Part shown: piece after piece, positions 32,590 through 41,169 of the stretch
How the letters are laid out: each line of letters starts with the position of its first letter
How positions within the stretch are numbered: the first letter of the stretch is position 1
From: JBMNFI01 sp050949225
GTDB taxonomy: Bacteria > Bacillota > Dehalobacteriia > UBA4068
Length of the DNA stretch: 64,000 nucleotides
Direction of reading: 5' to 3'
Assembly (NCBI GenBank): GCA_050949225.1
Contig: JBMNFI010000002.1
Location: 310,001 to 374,000 of the forward strand
Translations under genes and position numbers: made by a program
The notes under the pieces: model-generated
Told to the model about the DNA's origin: nothing
The model's database searches: none
The model's input: the letters and a program-made list of their open reading frames with translations, nothing else

Positions 32590-33513
32590 ATGAAAAGAAT
32601 AGTGGTATGTTTAATAATCTCCCTATTGGTGATTTTAACCTTATGTAGTTGTACTGTAGTGATAGGCGAAGATAAATATAAAGACGTTGAATCTGGCGAT
32701 GCTGCAGGCATTGCCATTTTAGTGTATCATCATTTAGAGCCAGCGGCTGAATATGAAGCGAGAAATAAATATAATGGGTCGATTATGCCTGTGGAGGGTT
32801 TTTCAAAGCAGATGAAATATCTTAGTGAAAATGGCTATCATACACTTTTTGTTAGTGAGCTGGTAGATTTGTTGCAAAAAGGGGAGGATTTGCCCCATAA
32901 AACGGTTGTTATTACCTTTGATGATGGTTATGAAAGTAATTATCAATACGCTTTTCCAATTATGCAAAAATATGGATTAAAAGGGACTGTTAATATTGTA
33001 GTATGGGCCTCTATTAAGGCAGATGGGGCAACCTACAACGAGAAAAACACATTTATATCTCATCTGAATAGTGCTCAGATGAAAAAAATGGTAAAAGAAG
33101 GTGTTTTTGAATTTCAATCGCATACTTATGATTCTCACAAAAAAATTATTGTTAATGCCCAAGGTGATAGAATGCCTATGACTATTAATAAGAGATATCT
33201 GACTACTGAAAATCGTCAAGAAACTTGTGCAGAATATCATCAGCGCTTGGTCAAGGATCTGACAAAAAGCAAAGAATATTTAGAAAAAAACCTGGGCACA
33301 AAAACAATTGTCCTATGTTATCCTTATGGTAAAGCTAATACTGCCTTGATTGACGCAGCTAAAGAAAGCGGTATAGTGGCGGGTCTTTCTTTGAGTGATG
33401 GTTTGGTTACTAAAAAAAGTGATCTTTACGAGCTGCCGCGGATTGCTATTTTACCGACGGATGATCTGGATGATTTTGCCTATAAGATTGAATATGCGAC
33501 TGCACTTGAATAG
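32590..33513 (+). CDS. Polysaccharide deacetylase lipoprotein (NodB family)
   Basis: 307 residues. A lipoprotein signal ends in LTLCSC with Cys21 as the lipidated residue, so the protein is membrane-anchored outside the cell. The NodB deacetylase motifs are TFDDGY with metal Asp111/Asp112 and HTYDSH with His178/His183, then LCYPYGKANT. It is closest in plan to IcaB/PgaB-type N-deacetylases of surface poly-N-acetylglucosamine or to peptidoglycan deacetylases; substrate undecided. It has its own terminator and sits between rpmF and plsX. Confidence 0.87.
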   Translation: MKRIVVCLIISLLVILTLCSCTVVIGEDKYKDVESGDAAGIAILVYHHLEPAAEYEARNKYNGSIMPVEGFSKQMKYLSENGYHTLFVSELVDLLQKGEDLPHKTVVITFDDGYESNYQYAFPIMQKYGLKGTVNIVVWASIKADGATYNEKNTFISHLNSAQMKKMVKEGVFEFQSHTYDSHKKIIVNAQGDRMPMTINKRYLTTENRQETCAEYHQRLVKDLTKSKEYLEKNLGTKTIVLCYPYGKANTALIDAAKESGIVAGLSLSDGLVTKKSDLYELPRIAILPTDDLDDFAYKIEYATALE

Positions 33514-33518
33514 ATTAA

Positions 33519-33548
33519 GAAAATCCCGTTAAAGTTAACGGGATTTTT
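33519..33548 (+). terminator. Terminator after the deacetylase gene
   Basis: The stem AAAATCCCGTTAA / TTAACGGGATTTTT has an AG loop and a T-run. Confidence 0.9.
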
Positions 33549-33646
33549 GATGTTTTTTATTATTCTTTCCTTGCTAAATTTAGATAGTTAAGATATCATT
33601 TATAGTGTAGTATTAATTAAATAAAAGCGTGGGGGAGGCCGTAAAA

Positions 33647-34648
33647 GTGCGCATAGCAATAGATATTATGGGTGGAGATTTCGCTCCTGAGGCAATCATT
33701 GAGGGAGCTCTAAAAGCTGCCACGATTGATAGTAGCAGACAAATTATTTTGGTTGGCAAAAGTGAGGTTTTACAGACCGTAGGAAGTTTGCCGACTAATG
33801 TTAGTACAGTGCAGGCGGCTTCGGTTATGGGAATGGATGAATCTGTAGAAAATCTAACAGGCAAGAAAGATTCTTCCATTTGGCTGGCCACTAAATTAGT
33901 CAAAGATGGAGCTGCTGATGCCGTTGTTTCCGCCGGATCTACTGCAGCTCAAATGGCCTCAGCTTTTTTGCTTTTGGGGAGGATACCCGGTATTCGCCGT
34001 CCTGCTATCGCTACTGTTGTGCCAACCATGGCGGGGGGACGGATACTTTTGGATGTGGGAGCCAACGCGGACAGTACGCCGGAAATGTTGCTGCAGTTTG
34101 CTTTAATGGGGGACGTTTATGCCAAGGTTGTTTTGGGAGTTGAACGCCCGGAAGTGGCTCTTTTATCTAATGGTCAAGAGGATAGCAAGGGTAACAATCT
34201 GACGGTTGCTGCACATCAATTGATAGCAGCTGCTGATCTTAATTTTATTGGTAACTTAGAGGGAAGAAATTTAACCAAAGGTAATTATCACGTGCTGGTA
34301 ACAGATGGTTTTACCGGCAATGTTGCACTAAAGGTTTTGGAGGGAACTGCCTCGACACTTTTTACCATGATCAAGAGAGAAATAACCAGCAATATTGGTC
34401 GAAAAATTGGTGCCGGCTTAATTAAGGGTGGTTTAAAGGAGGTTAAAAATCAGCTTGATTATGCCGAGTATGGCGGTGCACCGCTGGTGGGGGTTAAGGG
34501 AATTAGCATTATTTGCCACGGCAGTTCTAGTAGTAAGGCTATTAAAAATGCGATAAAAGTGGCTGAACAATGTTATAAAAGTGACTTTGTCAAGCAAATA
34601 TCTTTGGCTTTGGAAAAAAACAAAGCGGCGAAGACGGAAAAAGAATAG
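33647..34648 (+). CDS. plsX: Phosphate acyltransferase PlsX
   Basis: 333 residues from a GTG at 33647, with GGGGGAGG upstream; an in-frame GTG at 33629 lies before that site. It converts acyl-ACP to acyl phosphate, the first step to phosphatidic acid. Motifs: IAIDIMGGDFAPEAIIEGA at the start, SAGSTAAQMASAFLLLGRI, and LVTDGFTGNVALK. fapR, fabD and fabG, which usually surround it in Firmicutes, are absent; acpP follows. Confidence 0.95.
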   Translation: MRIAIDIMGGDFAPEAIIEGALKAATIDSSRQIILVGKSEVLQTVGSLPTNVSTVQAASVMGMDESVENLTGKKDSSIWLATKLVKDGAADAVVSAGSTAAQMASAFLLLGRIPGIRRPAIATVVPTMAGGRILLDVGANADSTPEMLLQFALMGDVYAKVVLGVERPEVALLSNGQEDSKGNNLTVAAHQLIAAADLNFIGNLEGRNLTKGNYHVLVTDGFTGNVALKVLEGTASTLFTMIKREITSNIGRKIGAGLIKGGLKEVKNQLDYAEYGGAPLVGVKGISIICHGSSSSKAIKNAIKVAEQCYKSDFVKQISLALEKNKAAKTEKE

Positions 34649-34716
34649 AGTAAAGTTTTTTAAGGTATATAAAGTACTAAAGATTGAAAGGATATTTTAA
34701 ACAAGGGGGACTCTCT

Positions 34717-34947
34717 ATGGATGTGCAGCAAAGGATTATAAAAATCTTATCGCAGCAAGTTAATTTAGAGGAATATCTGATCAAGCTATCTACCAAGTTT
34801 ACTGATTTAGGTATGGACTCTCTGGTCGTTTTGGAATTTGTTATTGTAGTTGAAGAGGAATTTGATATTACTCTTGATGAAATAGAAATTCATAATTTAA
34901 ATAATGTGGCTGAGTTAGTAGATTTTGTCGAAAGGAAGCTTGGATAA
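34717..34947 (+). CDS. acpP: Acyl carrier protein
   Basis: 76 residues, acidic four-helix protein. The phosphopantetheine-bearing serine is Ser35 in the GMDSLVVLE motif. GGGGGA lies before the ATG at 34717. It carries the growing acyl chain and also serves PlsX upstream. Confidence 0.95.
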   Translation: MDVQQRIIKILSQQVNLEEYLIKLSTKFTDLGMDSLVVLEFVIVVEEEFDITLDEIEIHNLNNVAELVDFVERKLG

Positions 34948-34955
34948 GGAGTTAT

Positions 34956-35672
34956 ATGAATAAGCTGAGAACTAAACAAATTAAAACAATACAAAAAAAA
35001 CTTGCTCTTGCCGATGAGCATCTGTCCTTATTGGAACAGGCTTTAACTCATCCTACCTTTTTTGAAGGAAAAAAAAAGCGCACAGAGGATAATCAACGTC
35101 TGGAATTTTTGGGTGATGCAATATTGGACTTTGTAGTCGGTGAATATTTATACAAAGCTTATCCTCAATCTCAGGAGGGCGATTTAACCAAGATGCGTTC
35201 ACTTTTAGTATGTGAGGCCAGCCTGGCTATTAAATCTGCCGAGCTGGGCATCGATAAGGCTTTGCGTTTAGGCAAAGGAGCGGAGCTCTCCGGTGACCGG
35301 CAACGTCCTTCAATTTTGGCTGATGCCTTAGAGGCGGTTATCGGGGCGGTTTATCTTGGTTGTGGCTTTCAAGCTGTTTCTGAGTTTGTGACCGGTTTGT
35401 TTTTGCCGGATATGCAAGATTTGACCCGCGATGATTTTGAGGACAGTAAAAGTCTGCTACAGGAATTAGTGCAAAAGCGTACAGGGCGAGCAGTGGTTTA
35501 TAGGATTTTATCCCTTACTGGGCCTGCTCACGATCGGGAGTTTGTTTCCGGGGTTTATTTTAAGCAATTGCTACTGGGTGAAGGGGCAGGTAAAAGCAAG
35601 AAGGAAAGTGAGCAGGATGCGGCCGGCAAGGCTTGGAAAAATCGACGGCAATGGCTGAAAAAGATTAAATGA
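34956..35672 (+). CDS. rnc: Ribonuclease III
   Basis: 238 residues. The RNase III signature NQRLEFLGDAILDFVVGEY carries catalytic Glu50 and Asp54, with ADALEAVIGAVYL as the second acidic cluster, and a C-terminal double-strand RNA-binding domain (about 165-235). It cuts rRNA precursors and structured RNAs. It lies 8 bp after acpP and ends at a terminator before smc. Confidence 0.96.
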   Translation: MNKLRTKQIKTIQKKLALADEHLSLLEQALTHPTFFEGKKKRTEDNQRLEFLGDAILDFVVGEYLYKAYPQSQEGDLTKMRSLLVCEASLAIKSAELGIDKALRLGKGAELSGDRQRPSILADALEAVIGAVYLGCGFQAVSEFVTGLFLPDMQDLTRDDFEDSKSLLQELVQKRTGRAVVYRILSLTGPAHDREFVSGVYFKQLLLGEGAGKSKKESEQDAAGKAWKNRRQWLKKIK

Positions 35673-35699
35673 AAAGGTAATAAAAAATTAAATTAAAAA

Positions 35700-35729
35700 T
35701 AAAAAGCAAAAATTATTTTTGCTTTTTTG
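35700..35729 (+). terminator. Terminator after rnc
   Basis: The stem AAAAAGCAAAAAT / ATTTTTGCTTTTT is AT-rich but perfect and ends in a T-run. Confidence 0.7.
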
Positions 35730-35814
35730 CTTTATAGCTTATTAAAAAGTCAAGTAATTGCTAGGTAATGCTTGCCTTAAAGGGTTTTGAGTACTAGTTA
35801 TTTGATTATGCCTA

Positions 35815-35823
35815 TGGTATAAT
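35815..35823 (+). promoter_or_regulatory. Extended -10 promoter element for smc
   Basis: TGGTATAAT is a perfect extended -10 element 30 bases before smc. No good -35 box is visible. Confidence 0.5.
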
Positions 35824-35852
35824 AAAAGGAAATATTTGTGGTGGAGGAATTG

Positions 35853-38800
35853 ATGTATCTTAAAAAAATTGACCTTTTGGGTTTTAAATCATTTTCGGAT
35901 AAAACATGTATCCAATTAGAAAAAGGGATTTCTTGTATCGTGGGTCCTAATGGTAGTGGTAAATCTAATATAGCAGATGCTTTGCGCTGGGTTTTTGGCG
36001 AGCAAAGTGCTAAAACTTTACGTGGTGGCAAGCTGGAAGATGTAATATTTTCCGGCTCTAAAAGCAAACGGTCATTGGGCATGGCTGAGGTTTCAATCAC
36101 TTTAGACAATAGCGACGGTTATTTAACACTACCCTTTTCGGAAATCGTGATAACTCGTCGCGTTTTTCGTTCTGGGCAAAGTGAATATTTGCTTAATAAT
36201 CAGCAATGCCGTTTAAAGGATATTCAAGAGCTATTTGTCGATAGCGGTATGGGATTAGATGGGGTTTCCCTGATTGGACAGGATAAAATATATCAAATTA
36301 TTAATGCTAAGCCGGAGGAAAGACGTTTTTTAGTCGAGGAAACGGCGGGGATTTTGAAATACCGTTACCGTAAAAAGGAAGCGGTACGTAAATTTACGGA
36401 AACGGAACATCACTTGGAGCGGGTTGGTGATATAATTTGCGAACTGGAGGACAGATTAGAACCTTTAGCTGAGCAGGCGAAAGTGGCAGCCCAGCATATT
36501 GATCTAACAAAGGCTGCTGATCGTTTGGAAATTGCTCTTGCCGTTGATGTTTTAGGTAGCATTAAACACCAGTTAGATGAGGTTAAGTCAAACTTGCAAG
36601 AGCTTAATAATAATCTCCTGGATCAGGAAACAGAGCATCTTAAACAGGAAACGCAATTGGAAGAAGTAAATTTTTTGATCAATAATCTGGAGCAGGAAAC
36701 AGGGCAGTTGCAGCAGCAATTTCAGGAAATGATCACACAAAAAGAGGCTTTATCCACCAATCTTAAGGTTCTTTTCACCAAACAGGAAGCCATTTCCCAA
36801 AATCGACTTCGTTTGCGAGAGGAAGTGGCAAGTTTAGAAGTTTTGACCGGGCAAAGACAAAAGCAGTTAGTGGAACTTTGTGAACAGATTGAAAGGTTAA
36901 CAATAGAAGTATCCCGGCATTCGGCACAGATTTCCAGTAGTGAAGGTGATAAAAGTAACCTTCAGCAGACTGTTCTTCTCTTAGAGGCAAAATTGTCAGA
37001 AAGCAAAGATCAAGCTTTTACATTAGCTGAGACGATTGCTAATCACCGTAATCAGGTGCGGTATCAGGAGCAGTTATTAGAAAATAATCACCAAAGCCGG
37101 AGGCGTCTAGAAGCACAAAAAGAGGAGATTAGAGAAAATTTAGCCCAACTGGCTAGGCAAAGGGAACAAAGAGTTCTCGAACTGGATCATTATCGAAAAG
37201 AGCAAAAAGAACGGGAGGATCAGTTGGTGCTTGCCGAGGAGCATTTGCGGCAGTTGAATAACTCCCTGCACAAATTAATGAAAGAGGAAACTGATTGCCG
37301 CTATCGTCAACATGCTTTAGCCTCTCGGATACATGTTTTGGAGGAGATGTCCAAAAAATATGAAGGTTTTTTCCCGGGAGTAAGAAGTATTTTGCAGGCC
37401 AAACAACAAAATGAGCCGGCAGCGGAGAGTATTATTGGTGTGGTGGCATCTTTATTAGAGGTGCCTCAGGAATATAACATAGCTTTAGAGGCTTGCCTGG
37501 GCAGTGCGCTGCAAAATGTGGTAGCGGAAACGGAAAAGGCGGCACAAAGAGCCATTGCTTATTTAAAAAAGAGCAGAGCCGGTCGGGCGACCTTTTTACC
37601 TTTAGATGCTTTGCGTGTAAGGCCTCAAGGTGATTTTAGTAAGGTGCTAAAGATGTCCGGTGTCTGCGGCAGAGCCAGTGAACTGGTCTCCTGCAAGTTG
37701 CAACTTGAACCGATAGTAGATTTTTTATTAGGTAATACTTTAGTGGTCACGGACTTAACTACAGCCAGAACGGTAGCCAAAAAGCTTAATTATCGCTATA
37801 GCGTGGTTACTTTAGAGGGTGATATCAGTCACCCCGGCGGGACACTTTCCGGTGGCAGCAGACAGAAAAGATCGGTCGATTTATTAAGTAAGAAGACCGA
37901 ATTGCAAGAGGCACGGCAGAAGCTGGCTAATTTAGAGGAAGAAATTGCCCAAGGGGTGAATAAACTGACCTTGACTCGTCAAAAGGTGCAAGAAAAAGAA
38001 CAGCAAATCCAGGATGCTTCTCAGCAAATTAAGATAAATACAGAGCATCTTCATGAACTGCAAAAGCAGAATGATCAGACTTTATCAGAACGGAAAATGC
38101 ATGAAAAACAATTACAGATAGTGCATTTAGACTTAGAAGAACTGCACGATAATCAAGAAAAAAACATGGGGAAAATTCGGGAAAAGCAAGCCGATTTGCT
38201 GCAGGGAGAAACTCAATATGAGCAGTTGCTGCAGACCATTGAAGTGCAGCAACAAGAGTTGGTTAAGCGACAAACCTTATTGGCTGAAGGGCGAGAAGAT
38301 TTAACAGTTGTGCGGGTTGAGCTGGCTCGTATGGAGCAGGACTTAGCCAATCTTAAAAAGCAAAGGGAAATATTGACACAGGAGAGAGAAAATGGTGGCA
38401 GAGAGTGCGAAAAAAAGTCTGCTGATTTGCTTTTATTGGAAAAAGAGCTGGAGCAAATGACTGAAAAAACTGTCTTAATGCAGGAACAGCTACTGATTTT
38501 AGAACAGGATTCTCTGTTAAAAGAAGAGAACTTAAAGGTTAAAAAGCATGACTTGACAGCGGAGATGGCCTGCAGTCAAGAATTACAGGTGCTCAGTAAA
38601 AAACGGCTTAAGGAAATTGAGGAATTGAAAGAAAAATCTCATCGGTTAGAACTTAAAAAGACACGTTTAGAGAGCGAAATGAGTAATGAAGAAGCAAAAT
38701 TAATGGAAAAATTCCGACTGACTTTTGCGCAAGCTTGTTTAAAAGAGCCGGTAAATTTATCACGTCGGGGGATCTCTTTACAGTTACAAGAGCTTAAAAA

Positions 38801-39425
38801 ATGTCTTCAAGAGCTGGGTACTGTTAACGTGCTGGCTATTGATGAATATCGAGAAGTTACGGAGCGTTATGACTTTTTACGCGATCAACGTGACGATTTG
38901 TTGGAGGCGATGACTTCTTTACAAGAAATTATTTCTGAAATGGATAGTATTATATCCAGTCGTTTTAAAAAAGCTTTTGAGCGGCTCAGCAAAGCCTTTA
39001 ATGATTCCTTTGTGCGGCTTTTTGATGGCGGTGCAGCCAGCCTTTTACTCAATGAGCCGGATAATATTTTGGAGACGGGGGTAGAAATGATTGTGCAGCC
39101 TCCAGGTAAAAAAGTTGTTAATTATAATTTATTATCAGGAGGAGAAAAGTCGCTGGTAGGGATTGCCTTTCTTTTTGCAGTTTTATCGGTACGACCGACA
39201 CCATTTTGTGTGATGGATGAGGTGGACGCAGCTTTAGACGAGGCCAATGTTGATCGGTTCGCAGATTATTTAGCTGATTTATCGCAAGATACACAGTTTT
39301 TATTGATTTCTCATCGACAAGGAACAATGGAGAGTGCCGCCTCGCTTTGGGGAGTGACCATGGGTGAAGATGGAGTTTCAAAATTAATTTCCGTGCGCTT
39401 GGAGGACCAGTTGATGACGGGATAA
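35853..39425 (+). CDS. smc: Chromosome segregation protein SMC
   Basis: 1190 residues. Walker A GPNGSGKSNI at 31-40, two long coiled coils (about 165-500 and 670-1010), a hinge around 520-660 with GGTLSGGSRQ, and a C-terminal head with the LSGGEKSLVGIAFLFAV signature and DEVDAALDEANVDR Walker B. It folds the chromosome with ScpA and ScpB, not present here. GGTGGAGGA lies before the ATG at 35853. It begins a run with ftsY. Confidence 0.96.
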   Translation: MYLKKIDLLGFKSFSDKTCIQLEKGISCIVGPNGSGKSNIADALRWVFGEQSAKTLRGGKLEDVIFSGSKSKRSLGMAEVSITLDNSDGYLTLPFSEIVITRRVFRSGQSEYLLNNQQCRLKDIQELFVDSGMGLDGVSLIGQDKIYQIINAKPEERRFLVEETAGILKYRYRKKEAVRKFTETEHHLERVGDIICELEDRLEPLAEQAKVAAQHIDLTKAADRLEIALAVDVLGSIKHQLDEVKSNLQELNNNLLDQETEHLKQETQLEEVNFLINNLEQETGQLQQQFQEMITQKEALSTNLKVLFTKQEAISQNRLRLREEVASLEVLTGQRQKQLVELCEQIERLTIEVSRHSAQISSSEGDKSNLQQTVLLLEAKLSESKDQAFTLAETIANHRNQVRYQEQLLENNHQSRRRLEAQKEEIRENLAQLARQREQRVLELDHYRKEQKEREDQLVLAEEHLRQLNNSLHKLMKEETDCRYRQHALASRIHVLEEMSKKYEGFFPGVRSILQAKQQNEPAAESIIGVVASLLEVPQEYNIALEACLGSALQNVVAETEKAAQRAIAYLKKSRAGRATFLPLDALRVRPQGDFSKVLKMSGVCGRASELVSCKLQLEPIVDFLLGNTLVVTDLTTARTVAKKLNYRYSVVTLEGDISHPGGTLSGGSRQKRSVDLLSKKTELQEARQKLANLEEEIAQGVNKLTLTRQKVQEKEQQIQDASQQIKINTEHLHELQKQNDQTLSERKMHEKQLQIVHLDLEELHDNQEKNMGKIREKQADLLQGETQYEQLLQTIEVQQQELVKRQTLLAEGREDLTVVRVELARMEQDLANLKKQREILTQERENGGRECEKKSADLLLLEKELEQMTEKTVLMQEQLLILEQDSLLKEENLKVKKHDLTAEMACSQELQVLSKKRLKEIEELKEKSHRLELKKTRLESEMSNEEAKLMEKFRLTFAQACLKEPVNLSRRGISLQLQELKKCLQELGTVNVLAIDEYREVTERYDFLRDQRDDLLEAMTSLQEIISEMDSIISSRFKKAFERLSKAFNDSFVRLFDGGAASLLLNEPDNILETGVEMIVQPPGKKVVNYNLLSGGEKSLVGIAFLFAVLSVRPTPFCVMDEVDAALDEANVDRFADYLADLSQDTQFLLISHRQGTMESAASLWGVTMGEDGVSKLISVRLEDQLMTG

Positions 39426-39437
39426 AGGAGAGATAAA

Positions 39438-40349
39438 ATGAGCTTCTTTGAAAAATTAAAAAAGGGACTTTCGCCTACTAAAGATGGTTTTTTGGGAAAG
39501 ATCGGGGCCATTTTAAGTAGAAGCAACATAGATGAAGATTTGTATGAAGAGCTGGAAGATACCTTGATTCAGGCAGATGTGGGGGTAGCTACGGCTTGTG
39601 AATTGGTGGAACGCTTGCGTGAACGGGTCAAGGAAGAAAAAATTAAGGATTCTGCTTTATTGCAGAACATTTTGGAAGAGGAGATTACCTCCATTCTTAA
39701 ACAGCCCGAAGTTGGTGTATTGATACCGCAAGAGGGTGTTTTAAATGTTTGGTTGATGGTAGGAGTCAACGGTGCGGGTAAGACGACTACTATTGGTAAA
39801 CTGGCCGCGCATTACGTGGCACAAGGTAAGAAAGTTATTGTTGCGGCAGCCGATACCTTTAGGGCTGCTGCGACGGAGCAGCTTTCTGAGTGGAGTAAGC
39901 GCTCGGGAGCTTATTTAATCAAGCAGGGAGAAGGGGCTGATCCGGGAGCAGTTGTCTTTGATGCTTGTAGAGCTGCTGTTTCCAGGAAAGCGGATTTACT
40001 GATTATTGATACTGCCGGTCGTTTGCAAAACAAAGTGAATCTGATGGAGGAACTGCGTAAAATAGGTCGTATCATCGCAAGAGAGGCATCGGAGGCTCAT
40101 GTGGAGCGTCTTTTGGTTGTGGATGCCGGTACGGGGCAAAACGCCATCTCTCAGGCGAAAACTTTTGGTGAAGTAGTGGAATTATCAGGGGTGATTTTAA
40201 CCAAGCTGGACGGTACGGCTAAGGGTGGCGCTATTTGTGGTATTGTTAATGAAAGTAAGCTGCCGGTGCGGATGATCGGTGTTGGTGAAGGCATCGAAGA
40301 TTTGCAGCCCTTTATGGCAGAGGATTTTGCCCAGGCTTTATTTAAATAA
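39438..40349 (+). CDS. ftsY: Signal recognition particle receptor FtsY
   Basis: 303 residues, SRP-type GTPase with helical N domain (1-95) and G domain: GVNGAGKTTTIGKL at about 109, DTAGRLQNK, and TKLDGTAKGG. The acidic N-terminal extension of E. coli FtsY is absent, as usual in Firmicutes. It docks SRP-bound ribosomes (Ffh at 42946) at the membrane. It lies 12 bp after smc. Confidence 0.96.
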   Translation: MSFFEKLKKGLSPTKDGFLGKIGAILSRSNIDEDLYEELEDTLIQADVGVATACELVERLRERVKEEKIKDSALLQNILEEEITSILKQPEVGVLIPQEGVLNVWLMVGVNGAGKTTTIGKLAAHYVAQGKKVIVAAADTFRAAATEQLSEWSKRSGAYLIKQGEGADPGAVVFDACRAAVSRKADLLIIDTAGRLQNKVNLMEELRKIGRIIAREASEAHVERLLVVDAGTGQNAISQAKTFGEVVELSGVILTKLDGTAKGGAICGIVNESKLPVRMIGVGEGIEDLQPFMAEDFAQALFK

Positions 40350-40361
40350 GGAGGCATAATA

Positions 40362-41156
40362 ATGACTATTGGTTTAATCAGCGGAACGGGTCTTTATGAG
40401 TTTGACTTATTAAAACAAGCAGAGAACAAAATGATTGCTACCCCTTATGGTGAGGCGGTTTTGTATCTGTCTGAATATCAGGGGCAAAAGCTGGCTTTTT
40501 TGCCACGGCACGGCAAAGAGCATGGTGTGCTGCCCCATCAAATTAATTATCGTGCCAATATCTATGCTCTGGCCTCAGTGGGCTGTAAAGAGATTCTTTC
40601 TTTGTGCTGTGTGGGTAGCATGTCTGAAAAAATGCCACCGGGAAGCTTGGTGTTATTAGAGCAATTTATTGACCAGACTTGGGGGCGTGAAATGACTTTT
40701 TCCACCGAGGGGGCAGTGGATCACGTTGATGTGACAGATCCCTATTGCGCTTATTTAAATGAACATTTGCAGGCGGCGGCCAAGGCGGTTAAAATACCTA
40801 TTTTGTCCGGTGGCGTCTATTTGTGCGCACAAGGGCCGCGCTTTGAAACAGCGGCCGAAATTAAGGCTTATGCCATGTGGGGGGCAAATTTAGTGGGGAT
40901 GACCGGTGTGCCGGAAGCGCAGCTGGCCAAGGAGGCCGGTTTATGCTACGCTTCCTTGGCGGTGGTGGCCAATTATGCGGCGGGATTTGCCTCAGAAGAG
41001 GCCATTGATGCACAGGAAATTTCACAAATAGTAAGTAAGCAGAGGGAAGTTTTGCAAAAACTTCTGATAACAATGCTGTCACCGGAGCTTAAATCGGTAA
41101 AGACCTGTAATTGTGATAAGGCTAAAATCGCAAATTGTCGTCAATGGGGTTTTTAA
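40362..41156 (+). CDS. mtnP: MTAP/PNP-family phosphorylase, probably 5'-methylthioinosine phosphorylase
   Basis: 264 residues of the trimeric PNP/MTAP family: IGLISGTGLYEFD at the start, LPRHGKEHGVLPHQINYRAN and CAQGPRFETAAEI in the phosphate and ribose sites. At the base-recognition site the sequence is VVANYAAG with Asn204, where MTA phosphorylases have Asp (reading TDYD). Asn is what 6-oxopurine phosphorylases use. With the adjacent MTA deaminase gene this suggests a route MTA to methylthioinosine to hypoxanthine plus methylthioribose-1-phosphate. The base preference is inference. A short tail after about residue 245 carries several Cys (CNCDKAKIANC). Confidence 0.82.
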   Translation: MTIGLISGTGLYEFDLLKQAENKMIATPYGEAVLYLSEYQGQKLAFLPRHGKEHGVLPHQINYRANIYALASVGCKEILSLCCVGSMSEKMPPGSLVLLEQFIDQTWGREMTFSTEGAVDHVDVTDPYCAYLNEHLQAAAKAVKIPILSGGVYLCAQGPRFETAAEIKAYAMWGANLVGMTGVPEAQLAKEAGLCYASLAVVANYAAGFASEEAIDAQEISQIVSKQREVLQKLLITMLSPELKSVKTCNCDKAKIANCRQWGF

Positions 41157-41169
41157 AAAGGGGATAATA

